Shown: one piece after another, positions 36,601 through 47,104 of the stretch | Layout of the letters: every line of letters begins with the position of its first letter | How positions within the stretch are numbered: the stretch's first letter is position 1 | Assembly (NCBI RefSeq): GCF_028640845.1 | Contig: NC_080541.1 | Coordinates: 175,698,502-175,762,501, forward strand | Length of the DNA stretch: 64,000 nt | Source: Ahaetulla prasina | Lineage: Eukaryota; Chordata; Lepidosauria; Squamata; Colubridae | Reading direction: 5' to 3' | Notes under the pieces: generated by a model | Told to the model about the DNA's origin: nothing | Seen by the model: only the letters and a program-made list of their open reading frames with translations | Databases searched by the model: none | Program-made: the position numbers and the translations under genes

Positions 36601-39600
36601 AAAACTTCGGATTCTAGGAATACACTTTGAAGTTCAATTCAAAGAACTCTGATTAGTATTCTATATTCTATGTTACAGTGGCATTATTTTTAACTTTGAG
36701 CCCAAAGTTTTGTAGCCTTGTAGAGAAAATATTATTTCCCCTGTCAGAATAGAACACTTTGGATTTTGTTTATCCTGAATGAGAAAATCACAGCTTGTTG
36801 TTTAATTCTGTGACAGATGGCAAGTTCAGCGTAAAGTAGTTGTTATTCCCAAGAGTGTTACCCCTGCACGCATACTCCAAAATCTTCAGGTAAGTGGGAC
36901 GTCTGACTGACTTGTGAGACGAAGCCATTACTGTAGGCAGCTTTGGTCAGCAGTACTGAAGCTTCAACTGTGTTTTTTCCTTGGAAATACATTGTACAGG
37001 TAGTCCTTGCTTACTGATTGCTCATTCAGCAACTATGTGAAGTGACAATGGATTGAAAATAAAGATTTACAGCGGGTCCTCGCATTAGCCATCTCAGTGT
37101 CCCTGCAATTACATAATCATGGTTTAAGTGCTTGGCAACTGGTACACATGTATGACAGTCACAGCATCCCATGGTCATGTGATCTCAATTTGTGACCTTC
37201 ACAGCTGGCTTCCAATAAGCAAAGTCAATGGAAAAGCCAGTAGGAAGTCCCAAGTCATTGTCACAAAGTTTATGTTTAATGAGTGATTTCTGTAATAACT
37301 CCAGCCAGAACTGATATTATAAGATGTGGTCACTCGTGTTTTATTTTGCTACCATGTCACTTAGTGATAGAGTTGCTGTTCCCAATGCAGTAAGTAACTG
37401 AGGACTACCTCTGTAGGAAGGATATAATTCTCAACTGATGTGTCCTGGTATCATTTTACTAGAGCCAGTGAAGGCACACATGCACATTCTGGTTTGTTTG
37501 AAGCTCCAGCTGATCAACTAATTTACTATTGAATTTTACTACCACAGATTCTAGGCTTGTTTATGAGACTATACTTTTTTACCTGCTACACTATACTGGT
37601 TTAATATATCTGGTGTTTCTAGTTTGTGCATTCAATATATTTAATTAATGTTCATTTGTAAGCTTCTGTCTCCCAGACTTTAAAGAAAACCTTTTCCCTT
37701 TTGATCTTGATAGGTCCAGTAGAATCCAACATTTCTGTGTGGAAATATTACTCAATTGCTTTAAACTGCACTTCAAACATTATTTTAATGTTGCAATTTC
37801 CTTTTGAAGTTGTTATAACCTCTTTGATATTTTTCAAAAGCTTTAGAAAAAATTCAGATAAATGTAAATCCCTTCTCTATCAGCCCTCTTATTTAGAAAT
37901 CATTAAATAATAGATGTATGCTATCCAGAAAGTGTTACAATTAATGCTACTATTTGCATACTCTTGAAGTGCTCAGAATAATATGCACATTTTTGCTTGT
38001 TTATCTTTTTATGTTATTTCTCCATATTACTTGGAGAGGTATTACATCTGTAAAGGTAAAGGTAAAGGTTCCCCTCGCACATACGTGCTAGTCATTGCCG
38101 ACTCTAGGGGGCGGTGCTCATCTCCGTTTCAAAGCCGAAGAGCCAGCGCTGTCCGAAGACGTCTCCGTGGTCATGTGGCCGGCATGACTCAACGCCAAAG
38201 GCGCACGGAACGCTGTTACCTTCCCACCAAAAGTGGTCCCTATTTTTTCTACTTGCATTTTTACGTGCTTTCGAAACTGCTAGGTTGGCAGAAGCTGGGA
38301 CAAGTAACGAGAGCTCACCCCATTACACGGCAGCACTAGGGATTCGAACCACTGAGCTGCCGACCTTTCGATCGACAAGCTCAACGTCCTCGCCCCTGAG
38401 CCACCACATCCCTATATTACATCTGTAGATGATTGGAAAGTTACTCTTTTTGCAATAATGGAAAGCAGAATTAACATCACTGTTTTTCTTTCCAAAGAAT
38501 TATTGCTGAGTTTGTTTCTTGTTTCTGAAAAATATCCTTTTTGCTTAACCCACCAAAGAAAACTGCTCCTGCATTTTCTAGTCAGTTAAATTTGGTAGGT
38601 TATGGGAAAAATGAGCTGAACAGTTAATCCAGGGGAATAAAACAGTAATAGTCACTTTGGCATCTTGTCAACCAAGGAAGGTGGCTGTAAGTTAGGCAGC
38701 ACTAACCTAACTCAGGAGGCCCATTCTGTAGGACATAGCCTTACCTTATCATGATGAATCACCTGGTACTTTGATTTTGCAAAAATTCATGATGATGAAA
38801 TCCCAAGTGAAAGTCAAACTTCTATGGTCACGAACTATATCCTTTCATTATTGTGTTGTGACCCAGTTTGTCGGAACAACTATGGCATATTAGGCATGTT
38901 GAGAAAATTTCTGTCTCCATGATACTTACTTGGATCTTTACAAAAGCTATAGTAGAATGCCTGAATATATTATGACTCATTCAGCTATAAGCATTGTATC
39001 AGCTATACAATGGAACACCTTCCATGTATGTAACTCTTCAGCCTTGTTGCAATATTAATAAAGCTACTATAGCAGGAGTCATGAATCTGATGTTCCAGTG
39101 AATTCAGCCATTATAGACAATAGTGTGAGATGCTGAGATTATAATACCACAATATCTGAAAGGTCACAAATTTCTCAGCTCATTACAATAGTCACTATTG
39201 TCCACTATCACCAGTTTTCACCAAATTATATAATGTTCTGAGGTTGCTTTTTGTGATGAAAGTTTTGCAAGGAATAAACAAACTTTATTAATATGAACTC
39301 CTACTGAGGAATTTGCTTCTCTGAGTTCAGAGATTGCTGCTTTTTTGGCACTTGTTTTCCACTGTATATCTCATTGAGGATAAAATTGTAACTTTCCTGT
39401 AAACTACACTCCAAATGTACAGTATATAGCACCGCCTAGAAGAAATTCTTAGTGTGAGTTTTTTTAAGGTTGCCTCCAGTATTAGTTTCCTTGCAAGATG
39501 TCCTGTATTAATAGTTTTGCCAAGTTTCTGAAGTTTGTATCTATTTAACTATAGTGCTATAAGCAGTTTTTCTTATCTAATGAAAGTCATCATAAAGGAG

Positions 39601-42600
39601 ATAACTTTGCAATTTAAAAATAATGAAACTTTACAAATGAGGATTTTTTTTCACACTTAGATTTAGGCATGCTTGCTACAAAAAAACTTACGTTTTCTTT
39701 AGATGGTTAGGATGTGCAATGCTTTAGATTGCAGCCAAAACATATTTTAGAGTGGGAGGATGCATTCATACCACACCTATCTGCATCACCTTAAAGAAGC
39801 TGCATCTTTAAGGAAGTGCAGTGTGTACACCCATTCCCACTTCAAAGCATCTTTTGGCTTTAGCACTGAAGCCAAAGTACATCTCTTAGTAGATAGCTCT
39901 CATTACTTAGATATGTTCTGCACCTGTTTGCAGAACACATTTACATGTATTCTACAAGCAGAATTTTTAAGTGATTAAGACCACTCATGAAATAGTAACA
40001 GTGAAAATCATAGCCTGAATTAACAGTAAATATATTCATATGTTTTAGGTGCTTGACTTCAGCCTGACCGTTGAAGAGATGAATTCTGTTGAGAGCCTGA
40101 ATAAAAACTGGCGATATATTGTGCCAATGCTCACGGTAAATGTTGTTTCTGTTCATACAAAATAAATAAATAAATAGATAGATAACTAAATAAAATGAAA
40201 CTGAAATTTGTAAAACACGCACTGAGTGTATTTAGTCTCCTAGCCCTTCAAAAACTTCTCCATCCTGTTCTGTCAACAAATACATGTTTAAATGTTATAT
40301 TTGTTAATGCTTTAAATTAAAAGTTGCAGTTAAGAAATGGATTAAAGTACAAATAAGTCCATAACATCCATTAACAATGTTTCCATGTTTAGTTCTCCAA
40401 AGTAAAAATCTGAGTGCCCTATAGCAGCTTGTGAGGTATAGAACAAAACTATACAGTTACAAAAGTTCCTTTTCAAAACCCTCACAATTTTATAAACCTA
40501 AGACCGTTTGAGAAAAGTAGGATTAAAGGAATGAAATCATGTTTTAAAATAAAACTAACAAGAAACAATATTAAGAAAACTTCAGAATATATTTTTGAGA
40601 ATAATATAAGTTTAGATATAACCCTTACCTTTGCTGCTCTGGTCATATTAATATACTGTAGATAATATAGATCAGGGGTCTCCAACCTTGGCAACTTTAA
40701 GACTTGTGGACTTCAACTCCTAGAGCTTGGCTGGCTGAGGAACTCTGGGAGTTGAAGTCCACAAGTCTTAAAGTTGCCAAGGTTGGAGACCCCTGATATA
40801 GATAATGATTAAGACATGTAATATAGTGTAGATAAAATGATAATGGTAATATAGAGAATGATGATGATGACTGTTCACATTTACAGTATTTCTGAACCTT
40901 GAACAGTTTTCGTATATGTGGACTTCCCAGAATTGCCCAGACAGCTTGATGGCTGCAGGCTAGAGAAATGCTAGTCTGCATGCTGACTGGGGAATTCTAG
41001 GAGTTGAAGTCCACATATCTTAAAGTTGCTAAAGTTGAGACACACTCTACTAGCAAATGGTTGAAGATCAACCTTGGCTGCTGGGCTTGCTGATTTTTTT
41101 TAAAGAAAACATGTCTAAATGTCTGAATATCTTTATGTCTTAATTTTTTTTCTTGCATTGTTATATATAGTATTACTTTGCCATTCAGTAACTTTCAGCT
41201 ATATTACATAAAACGATGTTCATTACCTTATCTGTCATCTCAGTTGCATACTGCAATAGTTTATTTAATTCTTCCTCCTGTTCTTTATAAGTTACTTGAT
41301 GGAGCAATCTGTTCTTGGAAATTCTTGGTGATATTAATCAGTTCATGGATTTTTATAAATGGCCTAAGAGAACGATGTGTATCAATATTTTAAAAAGTAA
41401 TGAGAATTTGTCCTTAGGATAATGATCATTATTAAGAATCAGCCATAGCTTGAAAGCTGCATTTTTATTTTTCAAATAATGTTTATTTCATGGATGAAAC
41501 AGATTTTTAATCAGTCCATGAAAAGTACACCAGATACCCATGCCTTGCCAACCTCTAGAAAAGAGGAAGATGGCTCTTGTTCTTATCCCTGTAAGCATGT
41601 GGATTAAGGACCTGATATAAAAACATAGAATCTTGACCATTAAATCTCTCAAGCATTGCCAGGAGTCAGAATTTTTCATTTAAGACCAACACAAACTTAA
41701 AACACTAAGCAATTACACTTCTGATTGCCTGCTTCGGAATCGTTTTAGTCATATTTATTAATATTATTTTTATTTTTATTTAGGAAACTGTATAAGGCAC
41801 ATGCCTTTGCCCCATTTGGATATTAATAATCAATAAGGCCAATGCATATATAGGTAGTCCTTAACTTACGACCACAATTGAGCTCAAAATTTATGCTGCT
41901 AAGCAAGAAATTTGTTGTGAGTTTTCCCTCATTTTACGACTTTTCTTGCCACATTTGTTCACTGAAACACTGTTGTTAAATTAGTAAGTCGGTTGTTAAG
42001 TGAATCTGGTTTCCCCATTGACTTTACTCATCAGAAGGTTGCAAAAGGTGATCAATCACATCATGCCACAACACTGTAACCGTCATAAATGTGAGTCAGT
42101 TGTCAAGCATCTGAATATAAATCATGTAACTATGGAGATGCTGCAAAAGTCATACATGTGAAAAATGGTCATAAGTCACTGTGTTCAGTGCCGTTGTAAC
42201 TTTGAACGATCACTAAATGAACTGTGGTAAGTCAAGGACTACCTGCATTCACTCATGTGCATAGAACACTTATGAATGTGAGTACTGGTGAGATACTTTC
42301 AACAGAGGCTCACTGAGGAAGAATAAGATCAGCCTTCCTTCCATCTCTCATGAGAAGAACCTTGCACCAGGAGGACACATCATCTTTCTCTAACTTGCCA
42401 ATATTCAGATTCTGAGAGTTATGAAAGGCAAATTGATGTACAGAACATCTCCCATGGAGATCAAATTTGCATGGTTGTTTGGTTATGGCAAAGGATCACG
42501 ATGGTTAACATTTGACTAAAAGACTTTTCAAAATCCTAAATGTTAGTTAAGGTCATCTGTAAAAGTGCCATGTCTCCTTCCCATTCTCTTAAGTATTACT

Positions 42601-43082
42601 ATTGGGGTAGATATTTTCAAACATGTTTCTTTTAAAGTGTTCTTTTCAAAACTATACATTGATAAATCTGATACAGCAAATGTAAATATTTAAAATGTGT
42701 ACATTTCTCACCAGGTTTTTGTTTGTATTCTCTGATTTCTTACTATATATTAAAAAAAAAAACAAGTTGGAAGCTGTGCTGCTTCAGATGCCTAAGGCGT
42801 AGTTAGTGTAGTGATTCATTTGCTATCTTTGCATACCTAATGTAGTATCATGCTGATTATAGGTTGCAATTGATACAGAAGTATCAATTTTTTCAGAGAA
42901 GTAAAAATTATTTTGTTATTAAATAAAGTCAAATTTCAGATAGTGCTATATTCACTTTGAAATAGTAGAAACAATTGTGCTTCCTTTTAACTAACAGTTT
43001 TCTTTATCTTTTGCAGGTGGGGGACAAAATGATAGCAAGGGATGCTGGACACCCCCTATATCCCTTCAATGAACCATATTAA
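24597..43082 (+). CDS. AKR1A1: Aldo-keto reductase 1A1 (aldehyde reductase, NADPH)
   Basis: Cytosolic NADPH-dependent reductase of aldehydes, including glucuronate, methylglyoxal and, as known for the family, S-nitroso-CoA. Eight coding exons (24597-24686, 26296-26415, 28808-28959, 29360-29555, 35078-35277, 36817-36889, 40049-40135, 43017-43082) join in frame to 327 codons plus TAA; human has 325. All introns are GT-AG. The (alpha/beta)8 barrel carries the full catalytic tetrad D47, Y52, K82 and H115. Cofactor residues include S164-N165 (GLSNFNS), Y212 (AYSPLGS) and K265, S266 and R271 in [11 protein letters not shown]314 in RDAGHP matches the human substrate-carboxylate arginine R312. The start is the first ATG after the acceptor and gives [20 protein letters not shown]. 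Nothing suggests inactivation. Confidence 0.97.
25130..25218. mobile_element. hAT (Buster-like) MITE, 89 bp
   Basis: CAGGGGTCTCCAACCTTGG at the left, CCAAGGTTGGAGACCCCTG at the right, a perfect inverted terminus. Flanked by TTTTAAAT (25122-25129 and 25219-25226). In AKR1A1 intron 2. Confidence 0.93.
25235..25368. mobile_element. hAT-like MITE (CAGGGGTGTCAAACT family)
   Basis: Left end CAGGGGTGTCAAACTGGC, right end GAGTTTGACATCCGTG. Flanking octamers CTCTAAAG and TACTAGAC are not identical, so the target duplication has decayed or the right end is misjudged. Lies 8 bp past the neighbouring MITE's duplication. Confidence 0.65.
25688..25892. mobile_element. TA-flanked MITE (CAGTATAAC family)
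   Basis: 205 bp between TA dinucleotides, with CAGTATAAC at the left and GTTCTACTG at the right. The interior repeats GATTTGGTCATGACCAAATT in inverted form. Confidence 0.65.
26296..26415 (+). CDS. AKR1A1: AKR1A1 coding exon 2 (D47, Y52)
   Basis: 120 nt, 40 codons, phase 0 at both ends. [19 protein letters not shown] holds catalytic D47 and Y52. Acceptor GTTCTAG, donor AAG|GTAAAA. Confidence 0.97.
26884..27472. mobile_element. TA-flanked MITE interrupted by a second MITE
   Basis: Outer ends CAGGTATCCCTCAACC and CGAAGACTGCCTG are roughly inverted and TA-flanked. The outer copy is split at 26,988 by the 393-bp element at 26,989-27,381. In AKR1A1 intron 2. Confidence 0.5.
26989..27381 (+). mobile_element. 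TA-flanked GGTAGTCCT-family MITE, full length
   Basis: Starts CAGGTAGTCCTCAATTTATG and ends GAGGGCTACCTG, TA on both sides. Internal landmarks TGTTAAGTGAGTTTTGCC, GATCATGGGG and GTCATAAGTCACTTTTTCAG recur in the copies at 41,851, 51,340, 55,610 and 56,819. Confidence 0.8.
27473..28807. other. AKR1A1 intron 2, nothing recognised
   Basis: AT-rich sequence without a recognised repeat up to the coding exon at 28,808. Confidence 0.5.
28808..28959 (+). CDS. AKR1A1: AKR1A1 coding exon 3 (K82, H115)
   Basis: 152 nt. [20 protein letters not shown] holds K82 and [10 protein letters not shown] holds H115. The donor GA|GTGCGT splits the codon for E121. Confidence 0.97.
29360..29555 (+). CDS. AKR1A1: AKR1A1 coding exon 4
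   Basis: 196 nt, from [12 protein letters not shown] to PAVLQ. Includes [18 protein letters not shown] with the nicotinamide-binding S164 and N165. Donor CAG|GTAAGA. Confidence 0.97.
29556..32413. other. AKR1A1 intron 4, possible old antisense LINE
   Basis: A stretch with higher GC than its surroundings and long pyrimidine-rich passages. 30,431-30,490 (minus) matches the CCGCCCTGAGTC LINE tail hairpin of the 10,697 element in decayed form. AAAGCTGCCAGCACCACCAC (29,722 on) recalls its 5' region. No open frame survives. Assignment beyond the tail is weak. Confidence 0.35.
32691..32801. mobile_element. hAT (Buster-like) MITE, 111 bp, nested
   Basis: CAGGGGTCTCCAAACTTGGCC at the left; right end CCAAGGTTAGAGACGTCTG has three differences. 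Flanked by CTATAGAT (32683-32690 and 32802-32809). Sits inside the older 1.49-kb element. Confidence 0.9.
32905..33019 (+). repeat. CR1 LINE fragment
   Basis: TCCAAAGCACC, GAAGCAATGGGTGGAAACTC and AACTTCCTGACAGT match, on the opposite strand, the 3' region of the CR1 copy at 43,384-44,760. Nested in the hAT-like element. Confidence 0.65.
33917..35077. other. AKR1A1 intron 4, 3' part
   Basis: No recognised element. Ends at the acceptor TTTTAATAG. Confidence 0.5.
35078..35277 (+). CDS. AKR1A1: AKR1A1 coding exon 5
   Basis: 200 nt, [16 protein letters not shown], then [13 protein letters not shown] and SPAQILL. Y212 stacks on the cofactor. Ends AG|GTATTA within R253. It follows a 5.5 kb intron full of repeats. 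Confidence 0.97.
35727..36390 (+). repeat. tRNA-derived SINE (family C), split by an insertion
   Basis: Head at 35,731-35,903 (AGCCTAGAAACCAGGAGACT, CCCAACTCACCTCACAGGG), tail at 36,320-36,390 (GACATGTTTGCCACCCTGA, AATAAAGGAGGAATATAAAT). The copy at 45,242 has these parts contiguous. Confidence 0.75.
35904..36319. mobile_element. Unclassified 416-bp insertion inside a SINE
   Basis: Bounded by ATTAGACATG on both sides (35894-35903 and 36320-36329), the duplicated target being part of the SINE. Ends ACAGGGGTTAGG and TTTTGTATGAGC are not inverted repeats, there is no poly(A), and no open frame is recognised. A 10-bp duplication without TIRs points to a truncated retro-insertion. Confidence 0.7.
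36817..36889 (+). CDS. AKR1A1: AKR1A1 coding exon 6 (NADPH phosphate site)
   Basis: 73 nt, [21 protein letters not shown]265, S266 and R271 bind the 2'-phosphate of NADPH in this family. Donor CAG|GTAAGTG. Confidence 0.97.
36997..37413. mobile_element. TA-flanked GGTAGTCCT-family MITE, diverged
   Basis: CAGGTAGTCCTTGCTTACTG at the left, GAGGACTACCTCTG at the right, TA on both sides. The interior differs from the standard family. In AKR1A1 intron 6. Confidence 0.65.
37414..38039. other. AKR1A1 intron 6, nothing recognised
   Basis: AT-rich spacer between a MITE and the Sauria-type SINE. Confidence 0.5.
38053..38414 (-). mobile_element. Sauria-type SINE, full length
   Basis: On the minus strand it begins with a tRNA-like head (GGGATGTGGTGGCTCAGGGG, B-box GGTTCGAATCCCTAG in place) and ends in an RTE/BovB-like tail with GGTAAAGG-type repeats (AAGGTAAAGGTAAAGG on plus). 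Flanked by perfect 13-bp duplications TATTACATCTGTA (38040-38052 and 38415-38427). Little diverged, hence fairly recent. Confidence 0.88.
38428..40048. other. AKR1A1 intron 6, nothing recognised
   Basis: No repeat or exon recognised up to the acceptor at 40,048. Confidence 0.5.
40049..40135 (+). CDS. AKR1A1: AKR1A1 coding exon 7
   Basis: 87 nt, 29 codons, [20 protein letters not shown] to MLT. Acceptor ATGTTTTAG, donor ACG|GTAAATG. Confidence 0.96.
40673..40795. mobile_element. hAT (Buster-like) MITE, 123 bp
   Basis: CAGGGGTCTCCAACCTTGGC at the left and its exact complement at the right. Flanked by ATATAGAT (40665-40672 and 40796-40803). Arms carry AACTTTAAGACTTGTGGACT. In AKR1A1 intron 7. 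Confidence 0.95.
40917..41050. repeat. Decayed Buster-like MITE
   Basis: Right arm GGAGTTGAAGTCCACA-like, CTTAAAGTTGCTAAAGTTGA still resembles the 40,673 element. The left arm is reduced to GTGGACTTCCCAGAATTGCCC. Termini lost. Confidence 0.5.
41851..42245 (+). mobile_element. TA-flanked GGTAGTCCT-family MITE
   Basis: TAGGTAGTCCTTAACTTACG at the left, GTCAAGGACTACCTG at the right. The interior matches the full-length copy at 26,989 throughout, including TAAGTCGGTTGTTAAGTGAA. Confidence 0.8.
42246..43016. other. AKR1A1 intron 7, nothing recognised
   Basis: AT-rich; ends in the pyrimidine tract and acceptor of the last AKR1A1 exon. Confidence 0.5.
43017..43082 (+). CDS. AKR1A1: AKR1A1 last coding exon
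   Basis: [20 protein letters not shown] then Y and TAA (43080-43082), after the acceptor CTTTTGCAG. The C-terminal loop with R314 sets substrate preference for carboxylated aldehydes. Confidence 0.96.
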   Translation: MGDKMIARDAGHPLYPFNEPY

Positions 43083-43167
43083 TTCACAAAGCTACTAAGA
43101 TGAAAAATGTATTTCCATTCAGGACAGCTGCTGCCATCAGTTACTAGATTAAAAAAAAACATACCCA

Positions 43168-43173
43168 AATAAA
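43168..43173 (+). terminator. AKR1A1: AKR1A1 poly(A) signal AATAAA
   Basis: Canonical hexamer 86 bases after the stop codon, giving a very short 3' UTR that ends near 43,190. Confidence 0.75.
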
Positions 43174-43378
43174 GTTTTATATCTATGAGATTGCATTTAA
43201 TTCTGAAGAGTTAACAATGGTTTTAGAGAAATAACTGTTTAACAATATAAATTGTACAACCTGAAATTTTTTATAAGATCTTAATTTACATGCTTCTGCA
43301 TCTTTTTTTAAACATCTGGACCAAAATATTTGCTTGAAATCTAATAGGATGCAAAGGGTATTAAATGCAAGAAGTATA

Positions 43379-43404
43379 TAACATAACATAACATAACATA
43401 ACAT
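43379..43404. repeat. (AACAT)n microsatellite at CR1 3' end
   Basis: About five tandem pentamers directly adjoining the LINE's 3' terminus. Confidence 0.9.
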
Positions 43405-44760
43405 CAGAGTTGGAAGGGACCTTGGAGGCCTTCTAGTCCAACCCCCTGCCCAGGCAGGAAACCCTACACCATCTCAGTCAGATGGTTATCCAACATTTTC
43501 TTAAAAATTTCCAGTGTTGGAGCATTCACAACTTCTGAAGGCAAGTCGTTCCACTTATTAATTGTTCTAACTGTCAGGAAATTTCTCCTTAGTTCTAAGT
43601 TGCTTCTTTCTTTGATCAGTTTCCACCCATTGCTTCTTGTTCTACCCTCAGGTGCTTTGGAGAACAGCCCGACTCCCTCTTCTTTGTGGCAGCCCCTGAG
43701 ATATTGGAACACAGCTATCATGTCTCCCCTAGTCCTTCTTTGTTAAACTAGACATACCCAGTTCCTGCAACCGTTCTTCATATGTTTTATCCTCCAGTCC
43801 CTAATCATCTTTGTTGCTCTTCTCTGCACTCTTTCTAGAGTCTCAACATCTTTTTACATCATGGCGACCAAAACTGGATGCAATATTCCAAGTGTGGCCT
43901 TACCAAGGCATTATAAAGTGGTACTAACACTTCACGTGATCTTGATTCTATCCTCTGTTTATGCAGCCCAGAACTGTGTTGGCTTTTTTAACAGCTGCTG
44001 CACACTGCTGGCTCATATCTAAATGGTTATCCACTAGGACTCCAAGATCCCTCTCACAGGTACTACTATTGAGCAAGGTACCACATATACGGTACTGGTG
44101 CATTTTGTTTTTGGCCTAAATGTAGAACCTTACTTTTTCACTGTTGAATTTCATTTTGTTAGATAGCGCCCAATGTTCAAGTCTGTCAAGATCTTTCTGT
44201 AACTTGAGCCTATCTTCTGGAGTGTTGGCTATTCCTGCCAGCTTGGTGTCATCTGCAAATTTGATGAGTTCCCCATCTATCCCCTCGTCCAAGTCATTGA
44301 TGAAGATGTTGAAGAGTACTGGGCCTAAAACAGAGCCTTGGGGTACTCCACTGCATACTTCCCTCCATGTGGATGTAGTTCCGTTGAGGACTACACGTTG
44401 AGTGCGGTTGGTCAGCCAGTTACGAATCCATCTGGTGGTGGTGCTGTCTAACCCACATTTTTCTACTTTATCTAGTAGTAGGTTATGGTCTACTTTATCA
44501 AATGCTTTACTGAAGTCCAAGTAAATTATATCAACAGCATTCCTCTGGTCTACTAATTTTGTCATTTTGTCAAAGAATGCGATAAGATTAGTCTGGCATG
44601 ATCTGTTTTTGACAAACCCATGTTGGCTTTTGGTTATTACTTTGTTTGCTTCTAGGTGTTCGGTGATTCGTTGCTTGATTATCTTTTCCAGAATCTTCCC
44701 CGGTATTGAGGTCAGACTGATAGGTCTGTAGTTTCCTGGATCTGTTTTAAATATACTTTA
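43379..44760 (-). mobile_element. CR1 LINE (chicken-type), antisense, 5'-truncated
   Basis: The minus strand encodes RT pieces: 44,565-44,116 gives [36 protein letters not shown] and the catalytic FADDTKLAG, and 43,721-43,464 gives the C-terminus (KEEGVGLFSKAPEGRT, FFNRG-like NFLTVRTINKWNDLP). The frame is broken between them. The 3' end carries an (AACAT)n run at 43,379-43,404. It ends only about 190 bp downstream of the AKR1A1 poly(A) site. Confidence 0.88.
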
Positions 44761-45241
44761 CATATACCTAAATTTAAATTTTGGATCACCTGCCATAATT
44801 TCTAATAGTTATATAAAGATTGTGACCACAAATTTCATGACTTTATCCCAATACATGTTTTGTAGCACAGACTAGAAGAGTACAGGATGCATGGCATTGC
44901 TGCTGCCTTTAGTGCTGAATTAAAATAATTTGCCAACTCAGTTTACATTTAGCTAAATTACTTTTATTACATAATAGGATCATCTTCCAAACTAGAGATC
45001 TGTAACTCTCTGGATATGTGGGCATGTTTGATTTTACATGTCACAAAATGGCTGCCATGGTGAACATGTAATAGAACACTGGAAAGCAGAATTAAAGTTC
45101 TAATCCTAGATGCATACTATTATCTCAATTTATTTTTGTACTTTAGTGCACCTGTCACCCTGGAATTTATGATAACTGAAATTTAAAGAGGTCTCCTGTG
45201 GCTTAAGACCTACCCTTTCACAAGAAGTGAAATCCCATCTA
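44761..45241. other. Intergenic, nothing recognised
   Basis: Spacer between the CR1 LINE and the SINE. Confidence 0.5.
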
Positions 45242-45470
45242 AAACAGTTTGGTGAAATGGTTAAGGTCCTGGCCTAGAAACCAGGAGACTATATGTTTTA
45301 GTCCTACCTCAAGTGTGAAAGTTAGTTGGATAACTTTGAGCCAGTCACTTTCTCTCAGCCCAACCACTTCACAGATGATTTTGGGAAAATAAGAGGAGGA
45401 AGGAATATTATGTATGTTCATCACCTTGAGTTGCTTGTAATAAATATGGGATAAAAATCAATAAGTAAAC
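45242..45470 (+). repeat. tRNA-derived SINE (family C), near full length
   Basis: Head AATGGTTAAGGTCCTGGCCT with CCTAGAAACCAGGAGACTAT and a B-box-like GTTTTAGTCCTACC, a middle CAGTCACTTTCTCTCAGCCC, and a tail ATCACCTTGAGTTGCTTGTA ending in an AATA-rich stretch. Three copies in the window. Confidence 0.7.
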
Positions 45471-46194
45471 AAGTAAAACAGGCTGCCCAGAATCACCCTG
45501 CCTCCTTTGAATTGGATGTTAAGTTGCTTCCCAGCTTCCATCCCTTATAGAATTTATGTGGTGTTCAAGAGTAATAATGGCTTTCTGGGAGGGGAACTAT
45601 AGTGTTAGGTGTTGTCAGCACATTGACAGTATCTCATCGTGGTTCTATATAGATTTGAGATCTAACTTCATAGGGAACAACATAGAATGCAGCACAGAAA
45701 GCATGGAATAGTAATATAGCAGTCAAGATATAGAATAGTAATTCCTCCATCACTTATCTTCTGTTGCAATCTCTCAGGGAAGATTGAAATAAGACTAAAA
45801 TAATGCCTTTAAGCTTGGCCCCTGCCATGGCCAAAGACATTAGTTACCAAAGATTCTATGAAAAGTACTAGCACTCTACTCCTCTTGTGAGTCCTAGTGC
45901 AAATCACTCATCAAAGTAGACTGTATTATATCCAGACGTAAAACAATAACAGATTATCACTTTCCCAAAACAATACTGTCAAGCAAGTAAGTTGAATTTC
46001 AGGGTGTGTTTTTTTAAACATTTTTGTTCTGTGGCTTTTATTTTTACAAAGTATCACCGTGAAAGGTTATGTTCCCATAATTAGAATTTAGGAATACAAA
46101 AATTAGATATAGCTTGTGCATTAATCTGCTTCAGTGTTTTTAATAACAATCCCCCCACTGTTGTAGCAAAAAAATTTTTTTGATAATTTCTAGT

Positions 46195-46405
46195 ATTTAT
46201 TATTTATTTATTAAATTTTTATACTGCCCTTCTCCCGAAGGACTCAGGGCGGTTCACAGCCAAGATAAAACAGCAATAATATACAGATAAAACAATAGTT
46301 AAAAAACGTATTAGATGTAAGGCCAAATTAAAACATTTAAAACCATAAAAACCCCATAAAATTTGTATCAAATATTAAAAACTATTTAAAATTCCTATGC
46401 CAGTC
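46195..46405 (-). repeat. CR1-superfamily LINE 3' tail fragment
   Basis: Plus strand TTATACTGCCCTTCTCCCGA then AGGACTCAGGGCGGTTCACA: the tail hairpin of the 10,697 element, followed by its AAAACA-rich 3' UTR. No coding part left. Confidence 0.7.
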
Positions 46406-46709
46406 TAAAGCCCCAGGCTGTTTATATTTTCACTATGAACAATCATGTAATTAGGTAAAGTCATAGATACATCTTAAGATTTGATAGGCACATAGAAGGC
46501 TATATAAATCCAAGGACTTTAGAAGCAGGTTCTTTTCTATATATAAAGTACTGTTCTATTAACCAAAGTGGTGGCTCACTAATGCATACATGGAGCTTCT
46601 TGCAAAATAGGTTTAACCATAGTTAATGGAATAATGGTCTATCTTGATCAAATGTTTTACATTTGATACTGACTAATTAACCATAGTGGCCAGGTTAACA
46701 CCATATGTA

Positions 46710-46885
46710 CATATTTATGTGCCATCAAAAGTCATTGTTGACTCTTAGTGAACACATTGATAGACTTTGTCCACAACTATCTGTCTATGTAACTGATCAT
46801 TCCAGTCTTCCAATAGTGTACCCATCACCAATATAACAGACTCCATCTGTCTTGCTGCTGGTCATCTTCTGTTTACTTTCATGAT
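46710..46885 (-). repeat. RTE/BovB LINE 3' fragment
   Basis: Plus strand CCATCAAAAGTCATTGTTGA, CAATAGTGTACCCATCACCA and CTTGCTGCTGGTCATCTTCT correspond to the end of the BovB coding region in reverse, as at 18,715. Confidence 0.55.
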
Positions 46886-47104
46886 ATAACTAAATTCTAG
46901 TTACTCTACATAGATCGGATGCAATGGTAAAGGTAAATTTACATGCTGTACTAGGTCGTAATTTGACCATACTTTTTAAATGAGCTACAATGGGCTAAGC
47001 CAAATGAATGAAGACACTTTATTGACTTAACTTGTACAAATCCACTTAGCAGTTTTAATGATCATACCATGTACTTATTTGTATGGGATCTTTATTATTT
47101 ATTA

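Noticed and set aside
44116..44565. CR1 reverse-transcriptase frame as a functional gene
   Set aside because: Frame ends early and the downstream part is in another frame; 5'-truncated.
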